Shown here piece by piece: positions 8,703-19,031 of a DNA stretch of 64,000 nt (the stretch's first letter is position 1; each line of letters opens with the position of its first letter). Both the position numbers and the translations under genes were made by a program. This DNA comes from Pseudomonas turukhanskensis. GTDB taxonomy: Bacteria; Pseudomonadota; Gammaproteobacteria; Pseudomonadales; Pseudomonadaceae. The stretch lies in assembly GCF_027922365.1 (NCBI RefSeq), contig NZ_BSFN01000005.1, forward strand, positions 62,001 to 126,000. Reading direction: 5' to 3'. The notes beneath the pieces are model-generated. The model ran no database searches. It was not told the origin of the DNA and saw nothing but the letters and a program-made list of their open reading frames with translations.

Positions 8703-8818
8703 ATCTCTTTTTGCCCTGCCCCGATGACAGACGCTCACAGGCCCCGAACAAGCGATCCATTTGCGTGGAGAACGCCAGGGCATTGCCTGTTTCCAGAGCC
8801 GCCCGGGCGAAAACAGAT

Positions 8819-10198
<1,380 letters not shown>

Positions 10199-10354
10199 GC
10201 GCGTTCCTTTCAGGCGGTCTGGCGCCGGGGTGAGCTTGCAACAAGGGCGCGATTATAACCAAGACTCCCCAACCCTGACACCGCTGGCGGTCTTTCGTGA
10301 AACGGGCGTTTTATGCCACACTCTCGCCCTTTCGGGCTCGCCTTACACGGACTT

Positions 10355-11155
10355 ATGCACCCTCTGCTGCCTAGCCTCGCCGCCGCCTTCCTTTATATAG
10401 GCGCCACCGCTTACCAAGGCCTGCGCCTTTCTCAGCGTAAATTGCCCTCCAAACGCGTGCTCGCCCCTCTGGTGTTGCTGGCGTTGTTTTTCCATGGCGA
10501 TACGCTGTTCATGCAGCTGCGCGCAGAAGCCGGGCTGGCCCTGGACTTCTTCAACGCCGCGAGCCTCATCGCCTACGCCGCCATCTTGCTGACCATCGTC
10601 GCCAGCGCGCGCATTCCGGTGCTCAACCTGTTGCTGCTGTTCTTGCCGCTGGGCATCCTCACGGTATTGCTGGCGCAGTTCGTACCGGCCGGCACGGTGC
10701 CGGTGATCAACGAAAAGCCGGGGATTCTGGCCCATATCCTGCTGTCCATTCTGGCCTACGGCATGCTCACCATCGCCGCATTCCAGGCCTTGCTGTTGCT
10801 GCTGCAAGACCACCAGCTCAAGCACAAGCACCCCTCCGGCCTGATCAAGAATTTTCCGCCGCTGCAAACCATGGAAAGCCTGCTGTTCGGTTTTCTCTGG
10901 GCCGGCTGGGCGCTGCTGAGCCTGTCATTGATTTCCGGCTGGCTGTTTCTGGACAACCTGTTTGCCCAGCATCTGGTGCACAAAACCTTCCTGGCCTGCG
11001 TGGCCTGGCTGATCTTTGCCGTGCTGCTGTGGGGTCGCCATCAGCGCGGCTGGCGCGGACACAAGGCCATTCGCTGGACCCTCGCCGGCTTCTGCCTGCT
11101 GATGCTGGCGTATTTCGGCAGCAAGCTGGTACGTGAATTCATCCTGCACATCTAG
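10355..11155 (+). CDS. CcsA/YpjD-type cytochrome c assembly family membrane protein
   Basis: 266 residues from ATG 10355 (MHPLLPSLAAAFLYIG); an upstream in-frame ATG at 10313 would add 14 residues that look non-coding. About eight hydrophobic helices are seen. The family landmarks are a WAGWALLSLSLISGWLF-like segment (here FLWAGWALLSLSLISG) and conserved His residues in loops. It is a relative of haem-handling CcsA/CcmC proteins and is the usual neighbour of ffh in Pseudomonas. Its true role there is not settled. The following corB gene starts 14 bases later, suggesting an operon. Confidence 0.85.
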   Translation: MHPLLPSLAAAFLYIGATAYQGLRLSQRKLPSKRVLAPLVLLALFFHGDTLFMQLRAEAGLALDFFNAASLIAYAAILLTIVASARIPVLNLLLLFLPLGILTVLLAQFVPAGTVPVINEKPGILAHILLSILAYGMLTIAAFQALLLLLQDHQLKHKHPSGLIKNFPPLQTMESLLFGFLWAGWALLSLSLISGWLFLDNLFAQHLVHKTFLACVAWLIFAVLLWGRHQRGWRGHKAIRWTLAGFCLLMLAYFGSKLVREFILHI

Positions 11156-11169
11156 CCTAGGCTGCCACC

Positions 11170-12465
11170 GTGTCTGACCTGAATCCGCAGTACCTGTTTG
11201 GCCTGCTGGTGGCGCTGATTTTCTTCTCGGCGTTTTTCGCAAGCGCAGAAACCAGCCTGCTCAGCCTCAACCGCTACCGCCTGCGCTACCTGGCCAAGCA
11301 AGGCCGACGGGGCGCCAAGCGCGCCAGCACCCTGCTCAATCGCCCGCAGCTACTGCTCGGCGTGCTGCACTTTTGCAACACGCTGGTGACCGTACTGGCC
11401 GCCACGGTAGCGGCGCTGCTGGCCACCCGCCTATGGGGCGAGTTCGGCCTGATTCTTTCCACGCTCGGCCTTACCCTGGCGCTGTTGCTGCTCGCCGACA
11501 TCACCCCGCGCACCCTCGCCGTACTGCGTCCGGAAGCCTTCGCCTTTCCCCTCAGCGCACCGCTACGCTTGCTGGTTGAACTGCTCGAACCGCTGGTGTG
11601 GCTGCTCAACGCCATCAGCAACTCCCTGCTGCGCCTGTGCCGCATCGACCCCACGCGCAAGCGCAAGGACGGCCTCAGCGCCGAGGAATTGCGCAGCGTG
11701 GTGCGCGAGGCCACCCACGAGTTGCCACAAAACCGTCAGAGCATGCTGCTGAGCATTCTTGACCTGGAAACGGTGACGGTTAACGACATCATGATTCCGC
11801 GCAACGAGGTTACCGGCATTAACCTCGATGACCCGCTGGACGACATCATCACCCAGCTACGCACCACCTCGCACACGCGCCTGCCGGTGTTTCGCAGCGA
11901 CCTCAATCAAGTTGAAGGCGTGGTGCATATGCGCCAGATCGCCCGCCTGCTGACCCACGACCAGTTGACCATCGAAGCCCTGAGCGCCGCCGCCCACGAG
12001 CCCTACTTCGTGCCGGAAAGCACACCGCTGTCGACCCAACTGCTGAACTTTCAGAAGCACAAACGCCGCATCGGCATCGTCGTCGACGAGTACGGCGATG
12101 TGCAGGGGATTGTCACCCTGGAAGACATCCTGGAAGAGATCGTCGGCGACTTCAGCAATCAGGACGCGCTACGCAGCCCCGATATCCACCCGCAGGAAGA
12201 CGGCACCCAGGTGATCGACGGCGCCGCCTATATCCGCGAAGTGAACAAGGCACTGGGCTGGAGCCTGCCGTGCGACGGGCCGAAAACTCTGAACGGCCTG
12301 ATCACCGAAGCGCTGGAAAACATCCCTGACAGCGCGGTGTGCCTGAAGATCGGGCCGTATCGCCTGGAGATCCTGCAATCCACCGACAACCGGGTGAAAA
12401 GCGTGCGCGTCTGGCGCCCTACTCCTCGGGTAAGCCCAGACGCGCCGATCGAAAGCGCCGATTAG
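11170..12465 (+). CDS. CNNM/CorB-type transporter-associated protein (DUF21, CBS pair, CorC_HlyC)
   Basis: 431 residues with a GTG start at 11170. Order: DUF21 membrane domain (residues 1-185, three or four helices, SAFFASAETSLLSLNRYRLR), a CBS pair (about 205-330, NDIMIPRNEVTGIN and IVVDEYGDVQGIVTLEDILEEIVGD) and a C-terminal CorC_HlyC domain. Family members are linked to magnesium/cobalt efflux or resistance. It sits 14 bases behind the YpjD-like gene and is probably co-transcribed. The transported ion cannot be read from sequence. Confidence 0.9.
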   Translation: MSDLNPQYLFGLLVALIFFSAFFASAETSLLSLNRYRLRYLAKQGRRGAKRASTLLNRPQLLLGVLHFCNTLVTVLAATVAALLATRLWGEFGLILSTLGLTLALLLLADITPRTLAVLRPEAFAFPLSAPLRLLVELLEPLVWLLNAISNSLLRLCRIDPTRKRKDGLSAEELRSVVREATHELPQNRQSMLLSILDLETVTVNDIMIPRNEVTGINLDDPLDDIITQLRTTSHTRLPVFRSDLNQVEGVVHMRQIARLLTHDQLTIEALSAAAHEPYFVPESTPLSTQLLNFQKHKRRIGIVVDEYGDVQGIVTLEDILEEIVGDFSNQDALRSPDIHPQEDGTQVIDGAAYIREVNKALGWSLPCDGPKTLNGLITEALENIPDSAVCLKIGPYRLEILQSTDNRVKSVRVWRPTPRVSPDAPIESAD

Positions 12466-12684
12466 CTGAAGGTGTAATTGTCAGCGCCGCCGCCGCGCTT
12501 TTATAGTCGCCCTACCTACCGCCTCGCCTGCCATCCGCAGGTAGGCCGGTGCCGCGCGCAAGGCCTCACAAAGCCCCTAGCATTCGCGGCACAGCCCCAG
12601 CGTTTTACCCCTGCGCGCTACCACAATAATTTGCTGCGGCCATGGCCTTGCCCATGGTCCGGCCCTGCCCATCGAAGGCGAATC

Positions 12685-14001
12685 ATGACCAGCGCTATCG
12701 CAACGCCCGCCCGCGACGAGACACAGCCGGTGAACTCCACCGCCCGTGTTGCCACGGCCAGCTTTATTGGCACCGCTATCGAGTTCTACGATTTCTATGT
12801 GTACGCCACCGCGGCAGCGCTGGTGATCGGCCCGGTGTTCTTTCCGGCTACTTCTACCACCGCGCAAACCTTGGCGGCTTTCTTGAGTTTCGGGATCGCC
12901 TTTCTAGCCCGCCCGCTGGGCTCGGCGCTGTTCGGCCACTTCGGCGACCGCGTGGGGCGCAAGTCGACGCTGGTGGCGTCCCTGCTGCTGATGGGCGTGT
13001 GCACCACGTTGATCGGCGTGTTGCCGGGTTACAGCAGCATTGGCGCCTGGGCGCCGATTCTGTTGTGCCTGCTGCGCTTTGGCCAAGGCCTGGGGCTCGG
13101 CGGCGAATGGGGCGGCGCGGCCTTGTTGGCCACCGAAAACGCCCCGCCTGGCAAACGCGGCTGGTTCGGCATGTTCCCGCAGCTCGGCCCTTCGATTGGT
13201 TTTCTCGCTGCCAACGGTTTGTTTCTGACCTTGGCCATGACCCTCAGTGACGAGCAATTCAAAGACTGGGGCTGGCGCATTCCGTTTCTGCTGAGCGCCG
13301 TGTTGGTGATGGTCGGTCTGTACGTGCGCCTGAAGCTGGAAGAAACCCCGGTGTTCGCCAACGCCGTCGCGCGCCACGAACGGGTGAAAGTGCCGCTGCT
13401 CGAACTGTTCAGCCAATACTGGGCACCCATGCTGCTGGGCGCGGGCGCCATGGTGGTGTGCTATGCGCTGTTCTATATCTCGACGGTGTTTTCCCTGAGC
13501 TACGGCATCACCAGCCTGGGCTACACACGGGAAACCTTTCTCGGTTTGTTGTGCTTTGCCGTGGTGTTCATGGCCTTGGCCACGCCGCTGTCGGCTTGGG
13601 CCAGCGATCGCTACGGGCGCAAGCCGGTACTGATCGTGGGTGGCGTACTGGCGATTCTTTCCGGCTTTCTGATGGAACCGCTGCTCACCCACGGCTCGAC
13701 CTGGGCGGTCGCGCTGTTTCTGAGCATCGAGCTATTTCTGATGGGCGTGACCTTCGCGCCAATGGGCGCCCTGTTGCCAGAGCTGTTCCCTACCCGCGTG
13801 CGGTACACCGGCGCGTCGGCGGCATACAACCTGGGCGGCATTGTCGGCGCCTCTGCAGCGCCGTTCTTCGCCCAGCAATTGGTGGCGATGGGCGGCTTGA
13901 GTTGGGTGGGCGGGTATGTGTCGGCGGCAGCGTTGCTTAGTTTGCTGGCGGTGCTGTGCCTGAAAGAAACCAGAAACGCCGATCTGCAAAAGATCGCCTG
14001 A
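12685..14001 (+). CDS. MFS transporter, metabolite:H+ symporter (MHS) family
   Basis: 438 residues from ATG 12685, with GAAGG a few bases upstream; a longer reading frame back to 12478 has no protein character. Twelve membrane helices are expected. MHS signatures are visible: the start FIGTAIEFYDFYVYATAAAL, the loop 2-3 motif GHFGDRVGRKSTLV, GQGLGLGGEWGGAALLATENAP and a second repeat ASDRYGRKPVLIVGG. Relatives carry organic acids, shikimate or betaines; the substrate here is unknown. The 219-base gap before it shows no other gene. Confidence 0.9.
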   Translation: MTSAIATPARDETQPVNSTARVATASFIGTAIEFYDFYVYATAAALVIGPVFFPATSTTAQTLAAFLSFGIAFLARPLGSALFGHFGDRVGRKSTLVASLLLMGVCTTLIGVLPGYSSIGAWAPILLCLLRFGQGLGLGGEWGGAALLATENAPPGKRGWFGMFPQLGPSIGFLAANGLFLTLAMTLSDEQFKDWGWRIPFLLSAVLVMVGLYVRLKLEETPVFANAVARHERVKVPLLELFSQYWAPMLLGAGAMVVCYALFYISTVFSLSYGITSLGYTRETFLGLLCFAVVFMALATPLSAWASDRYGRKPVLIVGGVLAILSGFLMEPLLTHGSTWAVALFLSIELFLMGVTFAPMGALLPELFPTRVRYTGASAAYNLGGIVGASAAPFFAQQLVAMGGLSWVGGYVSAAALLSLLAVLCLKETRNADLQKIA

Positions 14002-14017
14002 GGTCTGCTGCGCGCCG

Positions 14018-14102
14018 GCCAAGCTGCGTTGAATCAGGTGCCCAGAATGCTCATTGACTACAGTCAACTCCGCTTCCGGCCACCTGATTCGCCTTGCTTG
14101 GC
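14018..14102. repeat. Nested palindromic element (MITE-like)
   Basis: Three nested inverted repeats: GCCAAGC / GCTTGGC at the ends, GAATCAGGTG / CACCTGATTC inside, and TTGACT-AC-AGTCAA near the centre. It fills the gap between the convergent MFS gene and purT. Such non-coding palindromes are common between genes in pseudomonads. It could also end both transcripts. Confidence 0.7.
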
Positions 14103-14139
14103 TCTAGCTCGCGAGACCTCGGACAACGTCTGAAGCTTT

Positions 14140-15321
14140 TTAAAGCTCTACCACCACCGCCTGTGCAGCACGCGTCGCTTTGGCACGCGCCGCATCGGTG
14201 GACTCATCACGCGCCAGGGCCACGCCCATGCGGCGCTGGCCGTTCACTTCTGGCTTACCAAACAGACGCAACGCCGTGTCCGGCTCGCTCAGGGCGGCGC
14301 CGAGGTTGCTGAATGCCGTCTGGGTCGACTTGCCTTCCACCAGCACCACCGCCGAAGCCGATGGGCCGAGCTGGCGAATCGCCGGAATCGGCAGACCCAG
14401 AATCGCGCGGGCGTGCAGAGCGAATTCCGACAGGTCTTGAGAAATCAGGGTAACCAGACCGGTGTCATGCGGGCGCGGGGAGATTTCGCAGAACCACACC
14501 TGATCGCCTTTGACAAACAGCTCCACGCCAAACAGACCGCGCCCACCCAGCGAGCCGGTAACGGCCAGGGCAATGCGTTCGGCCTCGGCACGGGCTTTGT
14601 CGCTCATGACCTGTGGCTGCCAGGACTCCTGATAGTCGCCTTTCACCTGACGGTGCCCCACCGGCTGGCAGAACGTGGTGCCGCCCACATGGCGCACGGT
14701 GAGCAGCGCAATTTCGTAATCGAAGTCGATAAAGCCTTCGACAATGACCCGACCCTTGCCGGCACGGCCACCGGCTTGGGCGTAGTCCCAGGCGGCCTGC
14801 AAGTCGGCAGCGCTTTTGAGCACCGACTGGCCTTTGCCCGACGAACTCATGATCGGCTTGATCAGGCAGGGAAAGCCCAGCGCTTCGGTAGCCGCCTTGG
14901 CTTCTTCGAAGGTGTCGGCAAAGCGGTATGGCGACGTCGGCAGGCCCAGCTCTTCGGCGGCCAGACGGCGAATGCCTTCGCGGTTCATGGTTAGCTGCGC
15001 GGCACGCGCGGTTGGAATCACGGTGTAACCTTCGGTTTCCAGCTCGGCCAGGGTGGCGGTGGCGATGGCTTCGATTTCCGGCACGATGTAGTGCGGCTTT
15101 TCCAGCTCGATCACGGCGCGCAGGGCGGCGCCGTCAAGCATGTCAACCACGTGGCTGCGGTGGGCCACCTGCATGGCCGGAGCGTTCAGGTAACGGTCCA
15201 CGGCAATCACTTCAACGCCAAGGCGCTGCAGCTCGATCACCACTTCCTTGCCAAGCTCACCCGAGCCACACAGCAAGACGCGCGTCGCGCTGGGCGACAA
15301 GGGGGTTCCGATACGAGGCAT
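14140..15321 (-). CDS. purT: Formate-dependent GAR transformylase PurT
   Basis: 393 residues from ATG 15321 ([15 protein letters not shown]), preceded by AAGGA at normal spacing; an ATG seven codons upstream is less likely. It makes formylglycinamide ribonucleotide from GAR, formate and ATP in purine synthesis, as an alternative to PurN. It is an ATP-grasp enzyme. Landmarks are [33 protein letters not shown] and [23 protein letters not shown]. It lies 37 bases after a DUF1289 gene on the same strand. Confidence 0.97.
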   Translation of the reverse strand: MPRIGTPLSPSATRVLLCGSGELGKEVVIELQRLGVEVIAVDRYLNAPAMQVAHRSHVVDMLDGAALRAVIELEKPHYIVPEIEAIATATLAELETEGYTVIPTARAAQLTMNREGIRRLAAEELGLPTSPYRFADTFEEAKAATEALGFPCLIKPIMSSSGKGQSVLKSAADLQAAWDYAQAGGRAGKGRVIVEGFIDFDYEIALLTVRHVGGTTFCQPVGHRQVKGDYQESWQPQVMSDKARAEAERIALAVTGSLGGRGLFGVELFVKGDQVWFCEISPRPHDTGLVTLISQDLSEFALHARAILGLPIPAIRQLGPSASAVVLVEGKSTQTAFSNLGAALSEPDTALRLFGKPEVNGQRRMGVALARDESTDAARAKATRAAQAVVVEL

Positions 15322-15358
15322 GAGGCATTCCTTCACGTGCAATTTAAAAGTTAGGTAT

Positions 15359-15565
15359 TCAAACGGGTTTGCTGGGCTCGGTCAGCAGGCCGCTGGCCCG
15401 CGCCCGCTGCAGGCAGTAACCAAGCACTAGGCGGCGCTCGGCGTTGTCCATGCGGCCCCAGCGAATGATTTCGTCCGCGGTGCGCTGGCAACCGGTGCAC
15501 ACATCGTTGTCATCCAGCGCACACACGCTGACGCAGGGTGAGCGTACCGGGCGTTCGGCGTCCAT
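15359..15565 (-). CDS. DUF1289 family small cysteine protein
   Basis: 68 residues. The family has four cysteines, seen here as [21 protein letters not shown], followed by [15 protein letters not shown]. This suggests a bound metal or iron-sulfur cluster, but the role is not known. Its ATG shares one base with the stop of the upstream carbonic-anhydrase-like gene (TGATG), so translation is probably coupled. It is not a shadow of another frame. Confidence 0.85.
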   Translation of the reverse strand: MDAERPVRSPCVSVCALDDNDVCTGCQRTADEIIRWGRMDNAERRLVLGYCLQRARASGLLTEPSKPV

Positions 15566-16089
15566 CAGTCGTCCTGCTCTACCAGGTCGCGGGCGTAGCG
15601 CTGCGAATTATGAACGTAGTGAGCGGCGCTGGCTTCGAGCATTTTCTTTTGCTGGTCATTCAGTTCGCGCACCACCTTGCCGGGCGACCCCATCACCAGT
15701 GAGCCATCGGGAATTTCCTTGCCCTCGCCGATCAGCGAATTGGCGCCGATGATGCAGTGCTTACCAATCTTGGCGCCGTTGAGAATCACCGCATTAATGC
15801 CGATCAGGCTGTACTCGCCCACGGTGCAGCCGTGCAACATGGCGTTATGGCCGATAGTGACACCGGTGCCGATATTCAGCGGAAAGCCCATGTCGGTGTG
15901 CATCACGGTGCCGTCCTGCACGTTGGCGTTCTCGCCGATATGAATCAGCTCGTTGTCGCCGCGCAGCACAGCGTTGAACCACACGCTGGCGCCCTTTTCG
16001 AGTTTGACCTTGCCCACCAGCGTGGCATTGGGCGCGACCCAGCTTTCGGGATGGGTTTCGACACTCGACTGTCCCAGGCGGTATTTCAT
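15565..16089 (-). CDS. Gamma-carbonic anhydrase family protein (YrdA type)
   Basis: 174 residues with a left-handed beta-helix made of hexapeptide repeats ([22 protein letters not shown] and similar). The residues that hold zinc in the family are in [26 protein letters not shown] (the His of GHNAMLHG). Some members are true carbonic anhydrases, while for many the activity is unproven. It overlaps the DUF1289 gene by one base and follows a Nudix gene by 37 bases. Confidence 0.9.
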   Translation of the reverse strand: MKYRLGQSSVETHPESWVAPNATLVGKVKLEKGASVWFNAVLRGDNELIHIGENANVQDGTVMHTDMGFPLNIGTGVTIGHNAMLHGCTVGEYSLIGINAVILNGAKIGKHCIIGANSLIGEGKEIPDGSLVMGSPGKVVRELNDQQKKMLEASAAHYVHNSQRYARDLVEQDD

Positions 16090-16126
16090 CGGTGGTTCCT
16101 CACGGCTTTTTTGGCTTTCTATTCAC

Positions 16127-16729
16127 TCAGCTCAAGCTGATGTAATGGTCCGGCGGCTGATGCAGGCTGATGCCGGCGTCGTAGAGCAGGTTGACCAGCT
16201 CGACCACCATGATCGCCGTCAGCCCCCAGATTTTGTATTCGCCGTACCGGTAGCTGGGCACGTACCAGTCGCGCCCGCGGTAATCGATACGGTGGGTGAC
16301 CTCACGCGGGTCGGTGCGGAAAAACTCCAGCGGCACGCTGAATACCGAGGCAATTTCGCCGTCGTTGGCCTGGTACTCGACGAAGTCCGGCACCACGCCC
16401 ACGTAGGGCGTCACTTGAATGCCGTGGCGCGACACCAGGCTGCTGAGCGGCCCGATGACCTCGACCAAACCGGGCGGCAGGCCGATTTCCTCCTGCGCCT
16501 CGCGCAGGGCGGTAGCAATCAGATCGGTGTCTTCGGGGTCGCGGCGCCCGCCGGGAAAGGCGACTTCGCCACCATGGGTCGAGAGCCCGCTGGCACGCAG
16601 GGTGAGCACCAGTTCAGGGGTGTCACTGCGGGTTATGGGGACCAACACGGCGGCTTCTGGAAAACTCCCGTCGGCGCCCAGAACGACTGGTTGGTAGTCG
16701 CGCACGCGCTGGAGCATCTCATCGAGCAT
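16127..16729 (-). CDS. CoA pyrophosphatase-type Nudix hydrolase (NudL/YeaB-like)
   Basis: 200 residues from ATG 16729 ([13 protein letters not shown]); a longer frame to 16873 runs into the divergent gene's leader and is rejected. Family members cleave CoA to phosphopantetheine and 3',5'-ADP. The UPF0035/Nudix region reads [16 protein letters not shown] then [13 protein letters not shown], with the glutamates that bind Mg present. It is the first gene of a likely four-gene operon with the carbonic-anhydrase-like gene, DUF1289 and purT. Confidence 0.88.
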   Translation of the reverse strand: MLDEMLQRVRDYQPVVLGADGSFPEAAVLVPITRSDTPELVLTLRASGLSTHGGEVAFPGGRRDPEDTDLIATALREAQEEIGLPPGLVEVIGPLSSLVSRHGIQVTPYVGVVPDFVEYQANDGEIASVFSVPLEFFRTDPREVTHRIDYRGRDWYVPSYRYGEYKIWGLTAIMVVELVNLLYDAGISLHQPPDHYISLS

Positions 16730-16892
16730 GGGACAATCTCGGTCTTTTGTTCTGCCGGGCATGATGGCACGAAAGCGTAAAGCTGCCCAAGCCCCGCGCC
16801 CGGTCGCTGGGCGGTTGTCGTCATGCCTTGCCGAGCGAAGCCTGGCACGCCAAGATGCCAGGCACCGCCGCAACCACGCCCCAGGAGACGGG

Positions 16893-17465
16893 ATGAACTA
16901 CTGCAGCCAATGCGGCCATCGCGTGTCGCAGCGCATTCCAGAGGGCGACAGCCGCCTGCGTTATGTATGCGATGAATGCCAGACCATCCATTATCAGAAC
17001 CCGCGCACTGTTGCCGGCTGCCTGCCGGTGTGGGGCCAACAGGTGCTGCTGTGTCGCCGCGCCATCGAACCGCGCCGTGGGTACTGGACACTGCCAGCCG
17101 GCTTTATGGAAAACGGTGAAACCATGGCCGAAGCCGCCATGCGCGAAACCCTGGAAGAAGCCTGTGCGCGGGTGCGTAACCTGGAGCTCTACGGCCTGTA
17201 TGACCTGCCGCATATCAGCCAGGTATACGTGTTTTTCCGCGCCGAACTGGTTGACCTGGACTTTGCCGTCGGCGAGGAAAGCCTGGAGGTAAAGCTGTTT
17301 GATGAGGCTGACATCCCTTGGTCCGAGCTGGCTTTCCCGACCGTAGGCCGTACCTTAGAATGCTTCTTCGCCGACCGGGTCGCCCAACACTTCCCGGTGC
17401 GCAATGAGCCACTAGAAGCTCTGCGCCCACACTTTCCAGCTTCTTATAAAAAGAGCGGCGTTTAA
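16893..17465 (+). CDS. Nudix hydrolase with N-terminal zinc ribbon
   Basis: 190 residues from ATG 16893, with AGGAG nine bases upstream. A zinc ribbon (CSQCG ... CDEC) is followed by a canonical Nudix box [21 protein letters not shown], matching G-x5-E-x7-RE-x2-EE. The layout resembles NudC-like NAD(H) hydrolases, but the domain between ribbon and box is shorter than in NudC, so the substrate is uncertain. It is divergent from the CoA pyrophosphatase gene; the 163-base gap holds both promoters. Confidence 0.9.
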   Translation: MNYCSQCGHRVSQRIPEGDSRLRYVCDECQTIHYQNPRTVAGCLPVWGQQVLLCRRAIEPRRGYWTLPAGFMENGETMAEAAMRETLEEACARVRNLELYGLYDLPHISQVYVFFRAELVDLDFAVGEESLEVKLFDEADIPWSELAFPTVGRTLECFFADRVAQHFPVRNEPLEALRPHFPASYKKSGV

Positions 17466-17516
17466 AACACACAACATTTCGGGCTGCTGCACGCAGCCCA
17501 CACTGGAACTGCATCG

Positions 17517-18020
17517 ATGCGTTGGTTGTTAGCCGCTGTCTGCCTGTCGTTTGCGATGCTCTCGCACGCCTCCACCACTGTGACCCTGGACGGCAAGACC
17601 GTGGACAAGGTGTTGGTGATAAAAGCCGAGCACAAACTGTTTCTGATGAACCGTGGCGAAACGCTGAAAACCTACCGCATCTCGCTGGGCAAAAAACCCA
17701 AAGGCCCGAAACAACGCGAAGGCGACAGCCGCACCCCTGAAGGCTATTACTGGATCGACTGGCGCAAGACCAGCGAGAAGTACAACCTGGCCATGCATAT
17801 CTCCTACCCCAACATCAAAGACCAGGCCGCCGCCCGCAAGGAAGGCGTACCGCCGGGCGGCATGATCATGATTCACGGCACGCCGATCGACGACGAATTC
17901 CCCGAGTGGTATTTCAATACGCTGGATTGGACTGAAGGCTGTATCGCCATGAAAAACGACGATATGCGTGAGGTGTGGAGTTTGGTGAAAGACGGGACGT
18001 TGATCGAGATTCGCCCTTAA
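17517..18020 (+). CDS. L,D-transpeptidase (YkuD family), secreted
   Basis: 167 residues. A signal peptide (RWLLAAVCLSFAMLSHAS) precedes a YkuD domain. Catalytic motif: HGTPID, then DWTEGCIAMKN with nucleophile Cys142. Family members make 3-3 peptidoglycan cross-links or attach proteins to the wall. Short single-domain versions like this one, without a LysM module, are common in Pseudomonas. A perfect hairpin (GGGCTGC / GCAGCCC, 17481-17499) lies just before the start. Confidence 0.9.
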   Translation: MRWLLAAVCLSFAMLSHASTTVTLDGKTVDKVLVIKAEHKLFLMNRGETLKTYRISLGKKPKGPKQREGDSRTPEGYYWIDWRKTSEKYNLAMHISYPNIKDQAAARKEGVPPGGMIMIHGTPIDDEFPEWYFNTLDWTEGCIAMKNDDMREVWSLVKDGTLIEIRP

Positions 18021-18046
18021 ACCTCACCGGCTTACGCTTGTCGTAC

Positions 18047-18120
18047 CTGGGTTCCCGCCTGCGGGGACGACGGTGGACTTGAATAACACTCCCGTCATTC
18101 CCGCGTAGGAGGGAATCCAG
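18047..18120. repeat. REP/BIME-like palindromic element, copy 1
   Basis: Starts CTGGGTTCCCGCCTGCGGGG and ends in TTCCCGCG-TAGGAGGGAATCCAG, so the two halves are inverted copies and each half is itself palindromic. It is related to 24586-24664. It lies downstream of the L,D-transpeptidase gene. Confidence 0.75.
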
Positions 18121-18137
18121 AATGGGTCAGGAAAACG

Positions 18138-18167
18138 AAAGAAGGCGCCTCACTTGGCGCCTTCTTT
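18138..18167. terminator. Bidirectional terminator
   Basis: Perfect 12-base arms AAAGAAGGCGCC / GGCGCCTTCTTT with a six-base loop, between the convergent L,D-transpeptidase and NIF3-like genes. Confidence 0.85.
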
Positions 18168-18169
18168 GT

Positions 18170-18487
18170 TCAGAAAACCAGATCCGACAACCGCCACACC
18201 TCGAACGCCGGCGTCTCATACGGGTGCGCCTTGCGCAGCGCCTTCACCGCATCGTGAATCAGCTCATCCGCTACCACCAGCTCCACCTTCCATTCCGCCA
18301 CATGCTCAAGCACACCGGCCTGACCAATAAACGCCTTGCTGCCGGTTAACGGGCGGAACTGCCCCTGCCCCAAAGATTGCCAGCAGCAACTGTCGTAATC
18401 CCCTATGCGCCCTGCACCGGCTTCAAACACAGCACTCTTTACAACGTCCAGATGACTTTCCGGAACGTAAAAACACAGCTTGTACAT
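18170..18487 (-). CDS. NIF3 / YqfO-domain small protein
   Basis: 105 residues from ATG 18487 (MYKLCFYVPESHLDVV). It matches the stand-alone YqfO/CutA-like domain inserted in larger NIF3 proteins: VKSAVFEAGAGRIGDYDSC, then VEHVAEW-like and ALRKAHPYETPAFEVW. The HPYE motif near the end is the family signature. Its biochemical role is not established. A longer frame to 18565 exists but begins with sequence lacking family character. Confidence 0.85.
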   Translation of the reverse strand: MYKLCFYVPESHLDVVKSAVFEAGAGRIGDYDSCCWQSLGQGQFRPLTGSKAFIGQAGVLEHVAEWKVELVVADELIHDAVKALRKAHPYETPAFEVWRLSDLVF

Positions 18488-18656
18488 CGTGGTCTCCACG
18501 GAGCATTGGCACGGCTTGCTTACGCAGGATTTTGGCGCCAAATAGTCAGCGCGCAGTGATGGCATATTGCCTCAATCTCACGTAAACGTGCAATTTCACA
18601 ATGGTTGTTGGAGTACAAAACTGCGCCGAGTGTTCAGGCCAAGTTAGACAGGTTGC

Positions 18657-18917
18657 TCATAAGCCCGACCAGAAGCGTCGCCACTTGGCCTTCCATGACG
18701 GAGCCGGCGGGTTGTGGCTGCCATCGCAGAACGGCAGGTTTTTCGACTGCCCACAGCGGCACAGCAACAGGCGTTGCTCGCGCCTGGCGGTGAAGATCAG
18801 AGCGTTTTCGCATTCGGTGGTGCAGTCCGGCGATTGCGCCGACTGCCCGCAGGTGCACAACCGCAAGGTGACGCCTGCTTCAAGCAAGCGCACCTCGGGG
18901 AGCAAAGGCGGCTTCAT
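18657..18917 (-). CDS. CDGSH iron-sulfur domain protein
   Basis: 86 residues. A full CDGSH motif, CRCGQSKNLPFCDGSH, should hold a 2Fe-2S cluster with three Cys and one His. An earlier similar motif, CTCGQSAQSPDCTTEC, has Cys where the ligand His would be, so this is a two-motif protein with one altered site. Bacterial members are small cytoplasmic proteins of uncertain role. It is transcribed in the same direction as purL, with a palindromic element between them. Confidence 0.88.
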   Translation of the reverse strand: MKPPLLPEVRLLEAGVTLRLCTCGQSAQSPDCTTECENALIFTARREQRLLLCRCGQSKNLPFCDGSHNPPAPSWKAKWRRFWSGL

Positions 18918-18925
18918 GCCGCGGC

Positions 18926-19011
18926 GTAGGGCGAATATCGCCGTAGGTGATATCCGCCGATGGGGCGCTGCAGAAAACGGCGGATATCCGCGATGCGGAT
19001 ATTCGCCCTAC
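18926..19011. repeat. GTAGGG palindromic element, copy 1
   Basis: 86-bp element with ends GTAGGGCGAATATC and GATATTCGCCCTAC style inverted termini; the interior has GATATCCGCC / GGCGGATATC. It is the same family as 36833-36909, 46013-46102 and 48778-48862. It lies between the purL stop and the CDGSH gene. Confidence 0.85.
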
Positions 19012-19031
19012 TTGAAATCACCGAGGTGAAC

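Noticed and set aside
16728..16892. N-terminal extension of the zinc-ribbon Nudix gene
   Set aside because: The region is the divergent promoter gap, and ATG 16893 has a strong Shine-Dalgarno sequence.
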